Of a stretch of 64,000 nt of DNA, positions 55,839 to 62,475 are shown piece by piece (positions within the stretch are counted from its first letter, which is position 1; every line of letters starts with the position of its first letter). The DNA is from Knoellia koreensis. Lineage in GTDB: Bacteria; Actinomycetota; Actinomycetes; Actinomycetales; Dermatophilaceae. The stretch is from the NCBI RefSeq assembly GCF_013041615.1, contig NZ_JABEPQ010000005.1, forward strand, positions 186,001-250,000. Direction: 5' to 3'. Both the position numbers and the translations under genes were made by a program. The notes beneath the pieces were generated by a model, which saw nothing but the letters and a program-made list of their open reading frames with translations, made no database searches and was not told the DNA's origin.

Positions 55839-57305
55839 TCAGACGCCCATCCGCTCCCACTTGCCCCAGATGGCGAAGGTGAGGCCGGCACTGGCCTGGA
55901 TGTTGACGAACAACGTCGACCCGTCCGGGCTGAACGTCGACCCGGCGAACTCGTCGTCGTAGCGCGGCTGCCCGGTACGTGAGCTCTGGACTCGGTTGAG
56001 CGCGATGTCCCAGAGCTGGCCGCCGCGGTTCAGGCCACGCACGTAGTTGTCCTGGTTGTTGTCCTCACAGACGACGAGGGTGCCGCGCCTGCTGACGGTG
56101 ATGTTGTCGGGGAAGTCGAACGTCTGCTTGCCCGGCGACTCATAGACCAGCCGCAGCTTCTCGCTGCGCGTGTCGTAGGCCCACACCTGTCCGAACCCGC
56201 GGCCGTAGCCGGCGGAGCTGTCCGGCCCGGTCATCGCAGGGCCGCCACCCTGGGTGGAGGTGAAGTAGACGACGCCGTTCTTGTAGACCTGCCCCTCGAG
56301 CCGCGAGAAGCCGGCCGCACCCTTGGCCCGGCCCTGGTCGCCCACGTGGACGATCGCCGTGTCGTTGGGTGTCGGCGCAGTCTGACCGGGGGTGTACGGG
56401 TACGTCGGGTCCGGGTCGTCGATGTCGACCCACTCCACGGCATACGTCGCGCCCTTGGGCTGGTGCGCCTCGAGGTGCGCGTTGGGCTGGCCCTTGACCG
56501 CGAGCATCTGGAGCCGACCGTCGTTGGCGAGGTGACCGGACTCCATCGGGTTGGTCGAGGGCGTGTAGCGGTAGAAGCCCGACGGGAACGCGAAGTTGTC
56601 CTCGGTGAGGTAGAGACGTCCCTCGCGCGGGTCGAACGACACCGCCTCGTGGGCGAACCGCCCGGCGCGCGTGAGCGGCTCACCGCTGGCGCGGCCGTCG
56701 ACGGGCACCTCGAAGACGTAGCCGTGCGGCTTGGTGAGCGGCACGTTGGACGCGCCGGTGAAGTCCGGCCCGACGTCCGGGCCGTTCACCGTCTCCTCGC
56801 ACGTCACCCATGCGCCCCAAGGCATCTGGCCGCCGGAGCAGTTCATCATCGTGCCGTTGATGGCGGTGTATGCCGCGTGGACCTCACCGCGGTTCGTCAC
56901 GTCGACGTGGGTGCAGCCACCGCGAGCCATCGGGTCGTAGGTGTGGTCCCCGACGGGCCCAAAGGCGGGGCCGGGGTTGTTGACCTCGTGGTTGCGGATG
57001 AGGGTGACGAGCCCACCCGGCCCGGCGAAGGCACCCATGCCGTCGTGCCGGCCCGGCAGCAGAGTCCCGTCGTCGAGCGTGACCGGCTGCTCGGTGTCGT
57101 GGAACGAGCGGTAGGAGAAGCCCTCCGGCAGGTGCAGACGCACCTTGCCGTCGCGCTGGTCCGGGATGGGCCGGAGCCCGCGGAACGGTGCACCTCCGAT
57201 CGCGGCTGCCGGCCCTGCGACGAGACCTGCGAATGGCCCGCCCAGCGCCACCGCTCCGGCGGCTGCGGCACCGCCCTTGAGAATGGTCCTGCGTTCGATC
57301 GCCAC
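55839..57305 (-). CDS. PhoX-like (DUF839) Tat-exported protein
   Basis: A 488-residue protein with a twin-arginine signal: ERRTILKGG followed by AAAAGAVALGGPFAGLVAG. The mature part matches the PhoX/DUF839 beta-propeller: LPEGFSYRSF, LIRNHEVNN, GGCTHVDV, GAWVTCEETVNG, HEAVSFDPREGRLYLTEDN, DFPDNITVSRRGTLVVCEDN and FVNIQ near the end. PhoX enzymes are calcium- and iron-dependent phosphatases. The Glu and Asp in EET, EDN and CEDN fit metal ligands, so a phosphatase role is likely but not certain. The start is the GTG at 57305, with GAAGGGAG upstream. The frame extending to 57884 overlaps the divergent mobA-like gene and is not used. Confidence 0.87.
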   Translation of the reverse strand: MAIERRTILKGGAAAAGAVALGGPFAGLVAGPAAAIGGAPFRGLRPIPDQRDGKVRLHLPEGFSYRSFHDTEQPVTLDDGTLLPGRHDGMGAFAGPGGLVTLIRNHEVNNPGPAFGPVGDHTYDPMARGGCTHVDVTNRGEVHAAYTAINGTMMNCSGGQMPWGAWVTCEETVNGPDVGPDFTGASNVPLTKPHGYVFEVPVDGRASGEPLTRAGRFAHEAVSFDPREGRLYLTEDNFAFPSGFYRYTPSTNPMESGHLANDGRLQMLAVKGQPNAHLEAHQPKGATYAVEWVDIDDPDPTYPYTPGQTAPTPNDTAIVHVGDQGRAKGAAGFSRLEGQVYKNGVVYFTSTQGGGPAMTGPDSSAGYGRGFGQVWAYDTRSEKLRLVYESPGKQTFDFPDNITVSRRGTLVVCEDNNQDNYVRGLNRGGQLWDIALNRVQSSRTGQPRYDDEFAGSTFSPDGSTLFVNIQASAGLTFAIWGKWERMGV

Positions 57306-57391
57306 GTGAATCTCCCTTCGATCGGCGAATCTCGACACGCTATGCCTTGGCTCCCGGCGACGGAAGAGCTGCGAGGACGCAGAATGGGCCC

Positions 57392-58012
57392 GTGACCAGC
57401 GACGATGCGCCCGACTCCGCGCGCGTGCCCACGACCCCGGAGGCGGCTCCGGTGGTGACTGCGGTCGTGCTCTGCGGTGGCGAGGGGCGCCGGTTCGGGT
57501 CGGACAAGACCCGCGCGGTGGTGGCGGGCCGCACCCTGCTCGACCGCGCCCTCGACGGCCTGCCGGCGCACTGGCCGGTGCGCTGTGTCGGCGCGCCCCG
57601 ACCGACCGCACGACCCGTCGACTGGGACCGCGAGGACCCGCCCGGTGGCGGCCCCGCGGCTGCCATCGCCGCCGCCCTCCCCCGGGTCTCGACACCCCTG
57701 GTTGTCGTGGCCGGCGGCGACATGCCCTTCGCCGGATCCGTTGTGCCACAACTGGTCTCGCGGCTGACCGACGACTCGGCGGAGGTCGACGCCGTCGTCG
57801 CGCGCGACGGTGACGGGCGTCTGCAACCCTTGCTCGCGGCATCCCGGCGCGATGCCCTGGCGACCGCGCTGGGAGGCGACGCACGGGGTATGCCGCTCAT
57901 GCGCGTGCTAGACCGGCTGCGCCTCGACGTCGTCCCCGTCGCGGCCCCCGGCAGCCTCGACGTCGACACCCCGGGCGACCTCGACCGGGTGCGCCATAGG
58001 CTCGAGTCATGA
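57392..58012 (+). CDS. MobA-like nucleotidyltransferase
   Basis: A 206-residue NTP_transf_3 protein. The nucleotide loop is VLCGGEGRRFGSDKTRAVV (residues about 26-44), with the GGxxxRxGxDK pattern of MobA. VVVAGGDMPF supplies the metal-binding Asp. It probably attaches GMP to molybdopterin, or acts on a related sugar-phosphate substrate. The start is the GTG at 57392; the longer frame from 57347 overlaps the divergent PhoX control region. The stop overlaps the quinone oxidoreductase start by four bases. No other molybdenum cofactor genes are in the window. Confidence 0.8.
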   Translation: MTSDDAPDSARVPTTPEAAPVVTAVVLCGGEGRRFGSDKTRAVVAGRTLLDRALDGLPAHWPVRCVGAPRPTARPVDWDREDPPGGGPAAAIAAALPRVSTPLVVVAGGDMPFAGSVVPQLVSRLTDDSAEVDAVVARDGDGRLQPLLAASRRDALATALGGDARGMPLMRVLDRLRLDVVPVAAPGSLDVDTPGDLDRVRHRLES

Positions 58013-58986
58013 AGGCCATCACGATCCGCGAACCCGGCGACGCCGACGCCCTCACCCTCGCCGACGTCGACGAGCCCCAGCCTGCACCCGGTGAGGTGCG
58101 CATCAAGGTCGCCGCAGCGGGCGTCAACCGCGCAGACATCATGCAGCGCAAGGGTTTCTACGACCCGCCGCCCGGGTCGTCGCCCTACCCGGGGCTCGAG
58201 GTGAGCGGCACGATCGACGCGCTCGGCGCCGGGGTCGAGGGCTGGTCGGTGGGCGACGAGGTGTGCGCGCTGCTGGTCGGGGGCGGTTACGCGGAGTACG
58301 TGACGGTGCCGGCCGGGCAGGTGCTGCCGGTGCCAGCGGGGGTTTCGCTCGTGGAGGCGGCGGCCCTGCCCGAGGTCGTGTCGACGGTGTGGTCGAACGT
58401 GTTCATGACGGCGAATCTCCTTCCGGGACAGACGATCCTCATCCATGGCGGGTCGTCCGGCATCGGCACGATGGCGATCCAGCTGGCCCGTGAGGTGGGG
58501 GCCCGGGTGGCGGTGACAGCGGGGTCCGCCGAGAAGCTGGAGCGGTGCCGCGAGCTCGGCGCCGAGATCCTCATCAACTACAAGGAGCAGGACTTCGTCG
58601 AGGTCATGAAGGAAGCCACGGATGGGGCCGGCGCCGACGTGGTGCTCGACAACATGGGCGCGAAGTACCTCGCGCGCAACGTCGACGTCCTCGCCACGAG
58701 CGGCCGGCTCGTCGTCATCGGCCTCCAGGGCGGCACCAAGGCCGAGCTCGACCTGGGGATCCTGCTGCGCAAGCGCGCGGCCGTCATCGCGACGTCGCTG
58801 CGGGCCCGCCCCAAGGCAGAGAAGGCGACGATCGTGACCGCGGTGCGCGAGCACGTCTGGCCGCTGGTCGAGTCGGGCCGGGTCAAGCCCGTCGTCGACC
58901 GCACCTTCCCGCTCGTCGACGCCGCCGACGCCCACCGCGCGATGGAGGCCAGCGGCCACGTCGGGAAGCTCCTGCTCCTCCCCTGA
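58009..58986 (+). CDS. NAD(P)H quinone oxidoreductase, zinc-free MDR type
   Basis: A 325-residue medium-chain dehydrogenase/reductase of the quinone reductase (PIG3/QorB-like) group. It has GVNRADIMQRKGFYDPPPGS near residue 40, PYPGLEVSGTIDALG, and the NAD(P)-binding fold with ILIHGGSSGIGTMAIQLA near residue 142. The structural-zinc Cys cluster of alcohol dehydrogenases is absent. It likely reduces quinones or enones with NADPH. Translationally coupled to the mobA-like gene. A 24-bp repeat element begins six bases after the stop. Confidence 0.9.
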   Translation: MKAITIREPGDADALTLADVDEPQPAPGEVRIKVAAAGVNRADIMQRKGFYDPPPGSSPYPGLEVSGTIDALGAGVEGWSVGDEVCALLVGGGYAEYVTVPAGQVLPVPAGVSLVEAAALPEVVSTVWSNVFMTANLLPGQTILIHGGSSGIGTMAIQLAREVGARVAVTAGSAEKLERCRELGAEILINYKEQDFVEVMKEATDGAGADVVLDNMGAKYLARNVDVLATSGRLVVIGLQGGTKAELDLGILLRKRAAVIATSLRARPKAEKATIVTAVREHVWPLVESGRVKPVVDRTFPLVDAADAHRAMEASGHVGKLLLLP

Positions 58987-58991
58987 CGCCA

Positions 58992-59055
58992 CAGCTTTTC
59001 CGCGTCAAGCGGGAACGTGAGGTTCGCTCGGGCTACTGACGCGAGCGAACCTCAC
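58992..59055. repeat. Repeat element copy 1 with hairpin, after the oxidoreductase gene
   Basis: A 24-bp word (58992-59015, starting CAGCTTTTCCGCGTCA and ending GCGGGAA) is followed at once by a perfect 14-bp stem, GTGAGGTTCGCTCG (59017-59030) with 59042-59055, around an 11-base loop. The word recurs, with one change, at 60431-60454 and inverted at 60498-60521. The hairpin can end transcription of the oxidoreductase gene. The rest of the gap to the MFS gene holds the octamer at 59080 and no gene. Confidence 0.75.
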
Positions 59056-59216
59056 ACTTCCCGAGCGAACCCGACCGACCGGCATACCGCAGGTTTGGGA
59101 GAGCTCCTCGTCAGCGCCTAGACTGGAGGCAGCAAAGGGTTCCCTGTGCGCCTTGGAGGCGGGTGCGGCGCACGCCAGTTTCGGCGTACCCCCGCCCCGC
59201 ACAGGACGAGCAACCC

Positions 59217-60479
59217 GTGTCACCCGTCACCGCCTACCGCAGGCTCTTTCGCCTCGCCGGTCCCTTCTACGTCGTCACCGCGTTCCTCGGCCGGCTGCCG
59301 CTGGCGATGAGCCAGATGGGCGCCATGCTGCTGGTCGCCTCGACCACCGGTTCGTATGCCGCGGGCGGCCTCGCCGCTGGGTCGCTGGCCGTCGCGAACG
59401 CCCTCAGCTCGCCCGTGGGCGGCTCGCTGGCCGACCGTTACGGACAGCGTCCGGTAGTGCTCGTGCAGTCGGTCGTCGGTGGTCTCGGACTCTTGGCCAT
59501 CGTGGCGCTTGCGTCGGCCGACGCACCCAGCCGGGCGCTCGTCGCTGCGGCCGCCGTCACGGGGCTGTTTCTCCCCCAGATCGGTCCGCTGGCCCGGGTG
59601 CGCTGGCGACCGATCACCGCCGGCACCGGCGAGCGGCGCGACCAGCTCGTGGCGACCGCGTTCTCCTACGAGGGCGCGGCCGACGAGGCGACCTTCGTGC
59701 TCGGCCCGATGCTGCTCGGCCTGCTCATCGCGGTCGCCGCGCCCGGCGCCGGCTTGGTCCTCGCGGCGGTGCTGCTGCTCGTCTTCGGCTGCGCGTTCGC
59801 TCTCCACCCCACCGCGCGGCTCACTCACGCGGCCCGTCCGGACGGTGCGCCGCGCGGCCGGCTGCTGACTCCCGCGCTCGTCGTGCTCATGGGAGCGCAG
59901 CTGCTCATCGGCTCGCTGTTCGGTTCGGTGCAGACCGGCACGTCGGTGCTCTCGATCGCGAGCGGCCACACCGGCGCGGCTGGTCTGATCCACGGGCTGC
60001 TCGGCGTGGGGAGCGTCGTGGCCGGGCTGTCGCTGGCCGCCGTCCCCGAGCGGGTCGGGCTGCCGACGCGGATGCTCGCGAGCGCTGGCGCCCTGGCCGT
60101 GCTGACCCTGCCGCTGCTGCTCGTCGGATCCCTCGGCGCACTCGTCGCGGCGGTGCTCGTGCTCGGCTTCGCGGTGGCGCCCTACATGATCACCAACTTC
60201 ACGATGGGCGAGCGCGCGGTGCCGGCCACCCGGGTCGGCGCCGCGATGACGCTGCTCGCCGCCGCGACGGGCCTCGGGTATGCCGTGGGGTCCGCTCTCG
60301 CGGGCCGACTCGCCGACACGCACGGTCACCACGGGGCGTTCGTCGTCACGGTCGCCTCGGCCGCCGCGACGCTCGGGCTGGCCCTGGGCGCCGGACCACT
60401 GCTGCGCCGGACCACCCCCACCCCAGACCTCAGCTTTTCCGCGTCACGCGGGAACCTTCAGCATCACTCGGTCCAGTAG
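59217..60479 (+). CDS. MFS transporter
   Basis: A 420-residue major facilitator with about twelve hydrophobic helices and the loop 2-3 motif GGSLADRYGQRP. No substrate signature is visible; drug or metabolite export is possible. I chose the GTG at 59217, close to helix 1 (LAGPFYVVTAFLGRLPLAM). A GTG at 59163 with GGAGG only three bases upstream would add 18 residues. The last 16 residues (from LSFSASRGN) are encoded by the left arm of a dispersed repeat at 60431-60454, so the C-terminus may have been replaced when the repeat arrived. Confidence 0.85.
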   Translation: MSPVTAYRRLFRLAGPFYVVTAFLGRLPLAMSQMGAMLLVASTTGSYAAGGLAAGSLAVANALSSPVGGSLADRYGQRPVVLVQSVVGGLGLLAIVALASADAPSRALVAAAAVTGLFLPQIGPLARVRWRPITAGTGERRDQLVATAFSYEGAADEATFVLGPMLLGLLIAVAAPGAGLVLAAVLLLVFGCAFALHPTARLTHAARPDGAPRGRLLTPALVVLMGAQLLIGSLFGSVQTGTSVLSIASGHTGAAGLIHGLLGVGSVVAGLSLAAVPERVGLPTRMLASAGALAVLTLPLLLVGSLGALVAAVLVLGFAVAPYMITNFTMGERAVPATRVGAAMTLLAAATGLGYAVGSALAGRLADTHGHHGAFVVTVASAAATLGLALGAGPLLRRTTPTPDLSFSASRGNLQHHSVQ

Positions 60480-60521
60480 AGCGAGCGAAGTGCTGCTTTC
60501 CCGCATGACGCGGAAAAGCTG
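60431..60521. repeat. Repeat element copies 2 and 3 in inverted arrangement
   Basis: Two arms of 24 bp (60431-60454 and 60498-60521), inverted and differing at one position, enclose 43 bp with weaker internal symmetry (CAGCA...TGCTG). The left arm also forms CCGCG-TCA-CGCGG on its own. The left arm lies inside the end of the MFS gene and the right arm ends 24 bp before the DUF1304 start. Copy 1 is at 58992. The structure could act as a terminator. Confidence 0.8.
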
Positions 60522-60545
60522 CGGCGGGTCTGGGACGCTGACGCC

Positions 60546-60908
60546 ATGCGCATCCTCGCGACCGTGCTGGTCGCCCTCGTCGCCCTGATCCACGTCTACA
60601 TCGTCGTGCTCGAGATGGTGCTGTGGACCACCCCGCGGGGACGCGCGGCCTTCGGGCTGACCCCGGAGTTCGCCGAGCAGACCAAGGCACTCGCCGCGAA
60701 CCAGGGGCTCTACAACGGGTTCCTCGCGGCCGGGCTGGTCTGGGGGCTGGTCGGCCCGGAGCACCTGAGGTTCGGGTTCCAGGTGTTCTTCTGCCTGTGC
60801 GTCGTCGTCGCCGGGCTCTACGGTGCGGCGACGGCGAGCCGTCGGATCCTGCTGGTGCAGGCCCTGCCCGGTGCGCTCGCCCTGGCCGCCGTCCTCCTCG
60901 CCCACTGA
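60546..60908 (+). CDS. DUF1304 family membrane protein
   Basis: A 120-residue membrane protein with four hydrophobic segments (ILATVLVALVALIHVYIVVL, GLYNGFLAAGLVWGLVG, FGFQVFFCLCVVVAGLYGAA and VQALPGALALAAVLLAH). The pattern HVYIVVLEMVLWTTP near the start and ANQGLYNGFLAAGL in the middle are characteristic of DUF1304. The family has no established function. A perfect 48-bp palindrome begins 13 bp after its stop. Confidence 0.87.
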   Translation: MRILATVLVALVALIHVYIVVLEMVLWTTPRGRAAFGLTPEFAEQTKALAANQGLYNGFLAAGLVWGLVGPEHLRFGFQVFFCLCVVVAGLYGAATASRRILLVQALPGALALAAVLLAH

Positions 60909-60921
60909 GGTCCCCGACTCG

Positions 60922-60969
60922 TTGCGTCTGCGTGAACGGTTGCCATGGCAACCGTTCACGCAGACGCAA
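60922..60969. repeat. Perfect 48-bp palindrome
   Basis: The sequence from 60922 to 60969 equals its own reverse complement, centred on CCATGG between 60945 and 60946, with arms starting TTGCGTCTGCGTGAACGG. In RNA it would fold into a stem of about 22 bp with a tiny loop, ending the DUF1304 transcript. No T-run follows. The exactness of so long a palindrome is unusual. Confidence 0.9.
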
Positions 60970-60986
60970 GCAAGCCACCCGGGTGG

Positions 60987-61045
60987 TTGACTCGCCCCTG
61001 TATACCCGGTATATCTGTGCTCACCCGGAGTGTGATACCGGGTAT
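60987..61045 (+). promoter_or_regulatory. padR promoter with two PadR-type operators
   Basis: TTGACT (60987-60992) and TATATC (61010-61015) form a plausible -35/-10 pair with 17-bp spacing. TATACCCGGTATA (61001-61013) is a palindrome covering the spacer and -10. ATACCGGGTAT (61035-61045) is a second near-copy just past the expected start. The centres are 33 bp apart, about three helical turns, which suits side-by-side dimers. PadR autorepression and control of the ABC genes behind it is the likely role. Confidence 0.75.
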
Positions 61046-61094
61046 AGGGGACACCGCACAGGGAGCAATCGCACCCAGGGGATGAGGGGGCCGG

Positions 61095-61748
61095 ATGTCG
61101 GTCAAGCAGGGACTGCTGGCGCTGCTGGCGACGCGACCGATGTACGGCGCTCAGCTGCGGGCCGAGTTCGAGGCCCGCACCGGCGGCACCTGGCCGCTCA
61201 ACGTCGGGCAGGTCTACACGACCCTCGGCCGACTCGAGCGCGACGGGTTGGTCGAGGGAATCGGGGCGGACGAAGAGGGGCGGATCAGCTACCGGCTGAC
61301 CGACACCGGGCGGCGCGAGGTCGCCGCCTGGTGGACCTCGCCGGTCGACCGCGAGACGACGCCGCGCGACGAGCTGGTCATCAAGCTCGCGCTCGCGGTG
61401 ACCGTCGACGGGGTCGACGTGCCGACGGTCGTGCAGACCCAGCGCACCGCGACGATGCGCCACCTGCGCGACCTCACCCGGCTCAAGCAACAGGCCATGA
61501 ACGCCAGCGACGACGCCACGCCGGAGGCCGCCAACCCCGGCGTGAAGCGCGACGACCAGGGCCGCATCGACCTCGCCTGGCTCCTCGTCCTGGAGAACCT
61601 CATCTTCGCCGGTGAGGCCGAGGTCCGCTGGCTCGACCACGTCGAGTCGACGCTGGTGCGCGAAGCGGTCCGGGGGCCGGGCGCACGACGCACGCCCGCG
61701 GCATACGAGAACGACACCGATCGCACGACGGAGGGGGCACGGTCATGA
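61095..61748 (+). CDS. PadR-family regulator
   Basis: A 217-residue repressor with the PadR winged helix (LLALLATRPMYGAQLRAEFE, then GGTWPLNVGQVYTTLGRLER and DGLVEGIG) and a C-terminal helical dimerisation region (about residues 100-190, the Vir_C-like part). The ATG at 61095 follows GAGGGGG. Its promoter carries two matching palindromes. The stop overlaps the ABC ATPase start by four bases. The arrangement PadR-ATPase-FtsX-type permease is a common regulated exporter or stress-response module. Confidence 0.92.
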   Translation: MSVKQGLLALLATRPMYGAQLRAEFEARTGGTWPLNVGQVYTTLGRLERDGLVEGIGADEEGRISYRLTDTGRREVAAWWTSPVDRETTPRDELVIKLALAVTVDGVDVPTVVQTQRTATMRHLRDLTRLKQQAMNASDDATPEAANPGVKRDDQGRIDLAWLLVLENLIFAGEAEVRWLDHVESTLVREAVRGPGARRTPAAYENDTDRTTEGARS

Positions 61749-62464
61749 GCGAGACGATCCTGCGACTGGAGGACGTCACCCGCATCCACGGCACCGGCGA
61801 GGCACAGGTGACCGCGCTCGCCGGCGTCAGCCTCGAGGTCGCGGCCGGCGAGCTGGTCGCGGTCATGGGGCCGAGCGGGTCGGGCAAGTCGACGCTGCTC
61901 AACCTCGCGGGCGGTCTCGACGCCCCCACGACCGGCACCGTCGTCATCGAGGGGCAGGCGCTCGGGCAGCTCGGCAAGGACGGGCTGGCGCGGCTGCGTC
62001 GCCGCCGGGTCGGGTTCGTGTTCCAGGACTTCAACCTCATCCCGTCACTCACCGCCGCCGAGAACGTCGCCCTCCCGCTCGAGCTCGACGGCCAGCGGGT
62101 CGGCAAGGCGCGGCGACGGGCGGTCGACGCGCTGAACACCGTCGGCGTCGGCGAGCTCGCCGACCGCTACCCCGACAAGATGTCCGGCGGCCAGCAGCAG
62201 CGCGTCGCCATCGCGCGCGCCCTCGTGGGCGACCGCCGCCTGGTGCTCGCGGACGAACCCACGGGCGCCCTCGACTCGCACACCGGCGAGGGTGTGCTGC
62301 GCGTCCTGCGCGAACGCTGTGACGCCGGCGCCGCCGGTCTCCTCGTCACACACGAGGCACGGCACGCGGCCTGGGCCGACCGGGTCGTGTTCCTGCGCGA
62401 CGGGGTCGTCGTCGACTCGACCGGCGGCGACGTGGCCGAGTCGCTCCTCGAACCGACGGCCTGA
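61745..62464 (+). CDS. ABC transporter ATPase, MacB/LolD type
   Basis: A 239-residue ATPase. Walker A is GPSGSGKST (residues about 40-48), the Q-loop is GFVFQDFNLIPSLTAAENV, the signature is MSGGQQQRVAIARAL and Walker B is LVLADEPTGALDS, with the H-loop at THEARHA. The pattern is that of MacB/LolD-like ATPases, which power mechanotransmission by FtsX-type permeases rather than substrate passage through a channel. It is coupled to padR by a four-base overlap. The permease gene starts 11 bp downstream. Confidence 0.93.
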   Translation: MSETILRLEDVTRIHGTGEAQVTALAGVSLEVAAGELVAVMGPSGSGKSTLLNLAGGLDAPTTGTVVIEGQALGQLGKDGLARLRRRRVGFVFQDFNLIPSLTAAENVALPLELDGQRVGKARRRAVDALNTVGVGELADRYPDKMSGGQQQRVAIARALVGDRRLVLADEPTGALDSHTGEGVLRVLRERCDAGAAGLLVTHEARHAAWADRVVFLRDGVVVDSTGGDVAESLLEPTA

Positions 62465-62475
62465 GGCGCACGACC

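Noticed and set aside
57306-57884. N-terminal extension of the PhoX-like protein
   Set aside because: The extra 190 residues are an Arg/Pro/Ala-rich shadow of the divergent mobA-like gene; the twin-arginine signal begins right after the GTG at 57305.
60431-60521. Insertion-sequence ends around a lost transposase
   Set aside because: Arms are only 24 bp, enclose 43 bp, and I see no target-site duplication or transposase fragment; a non-coding repeat element fits better.
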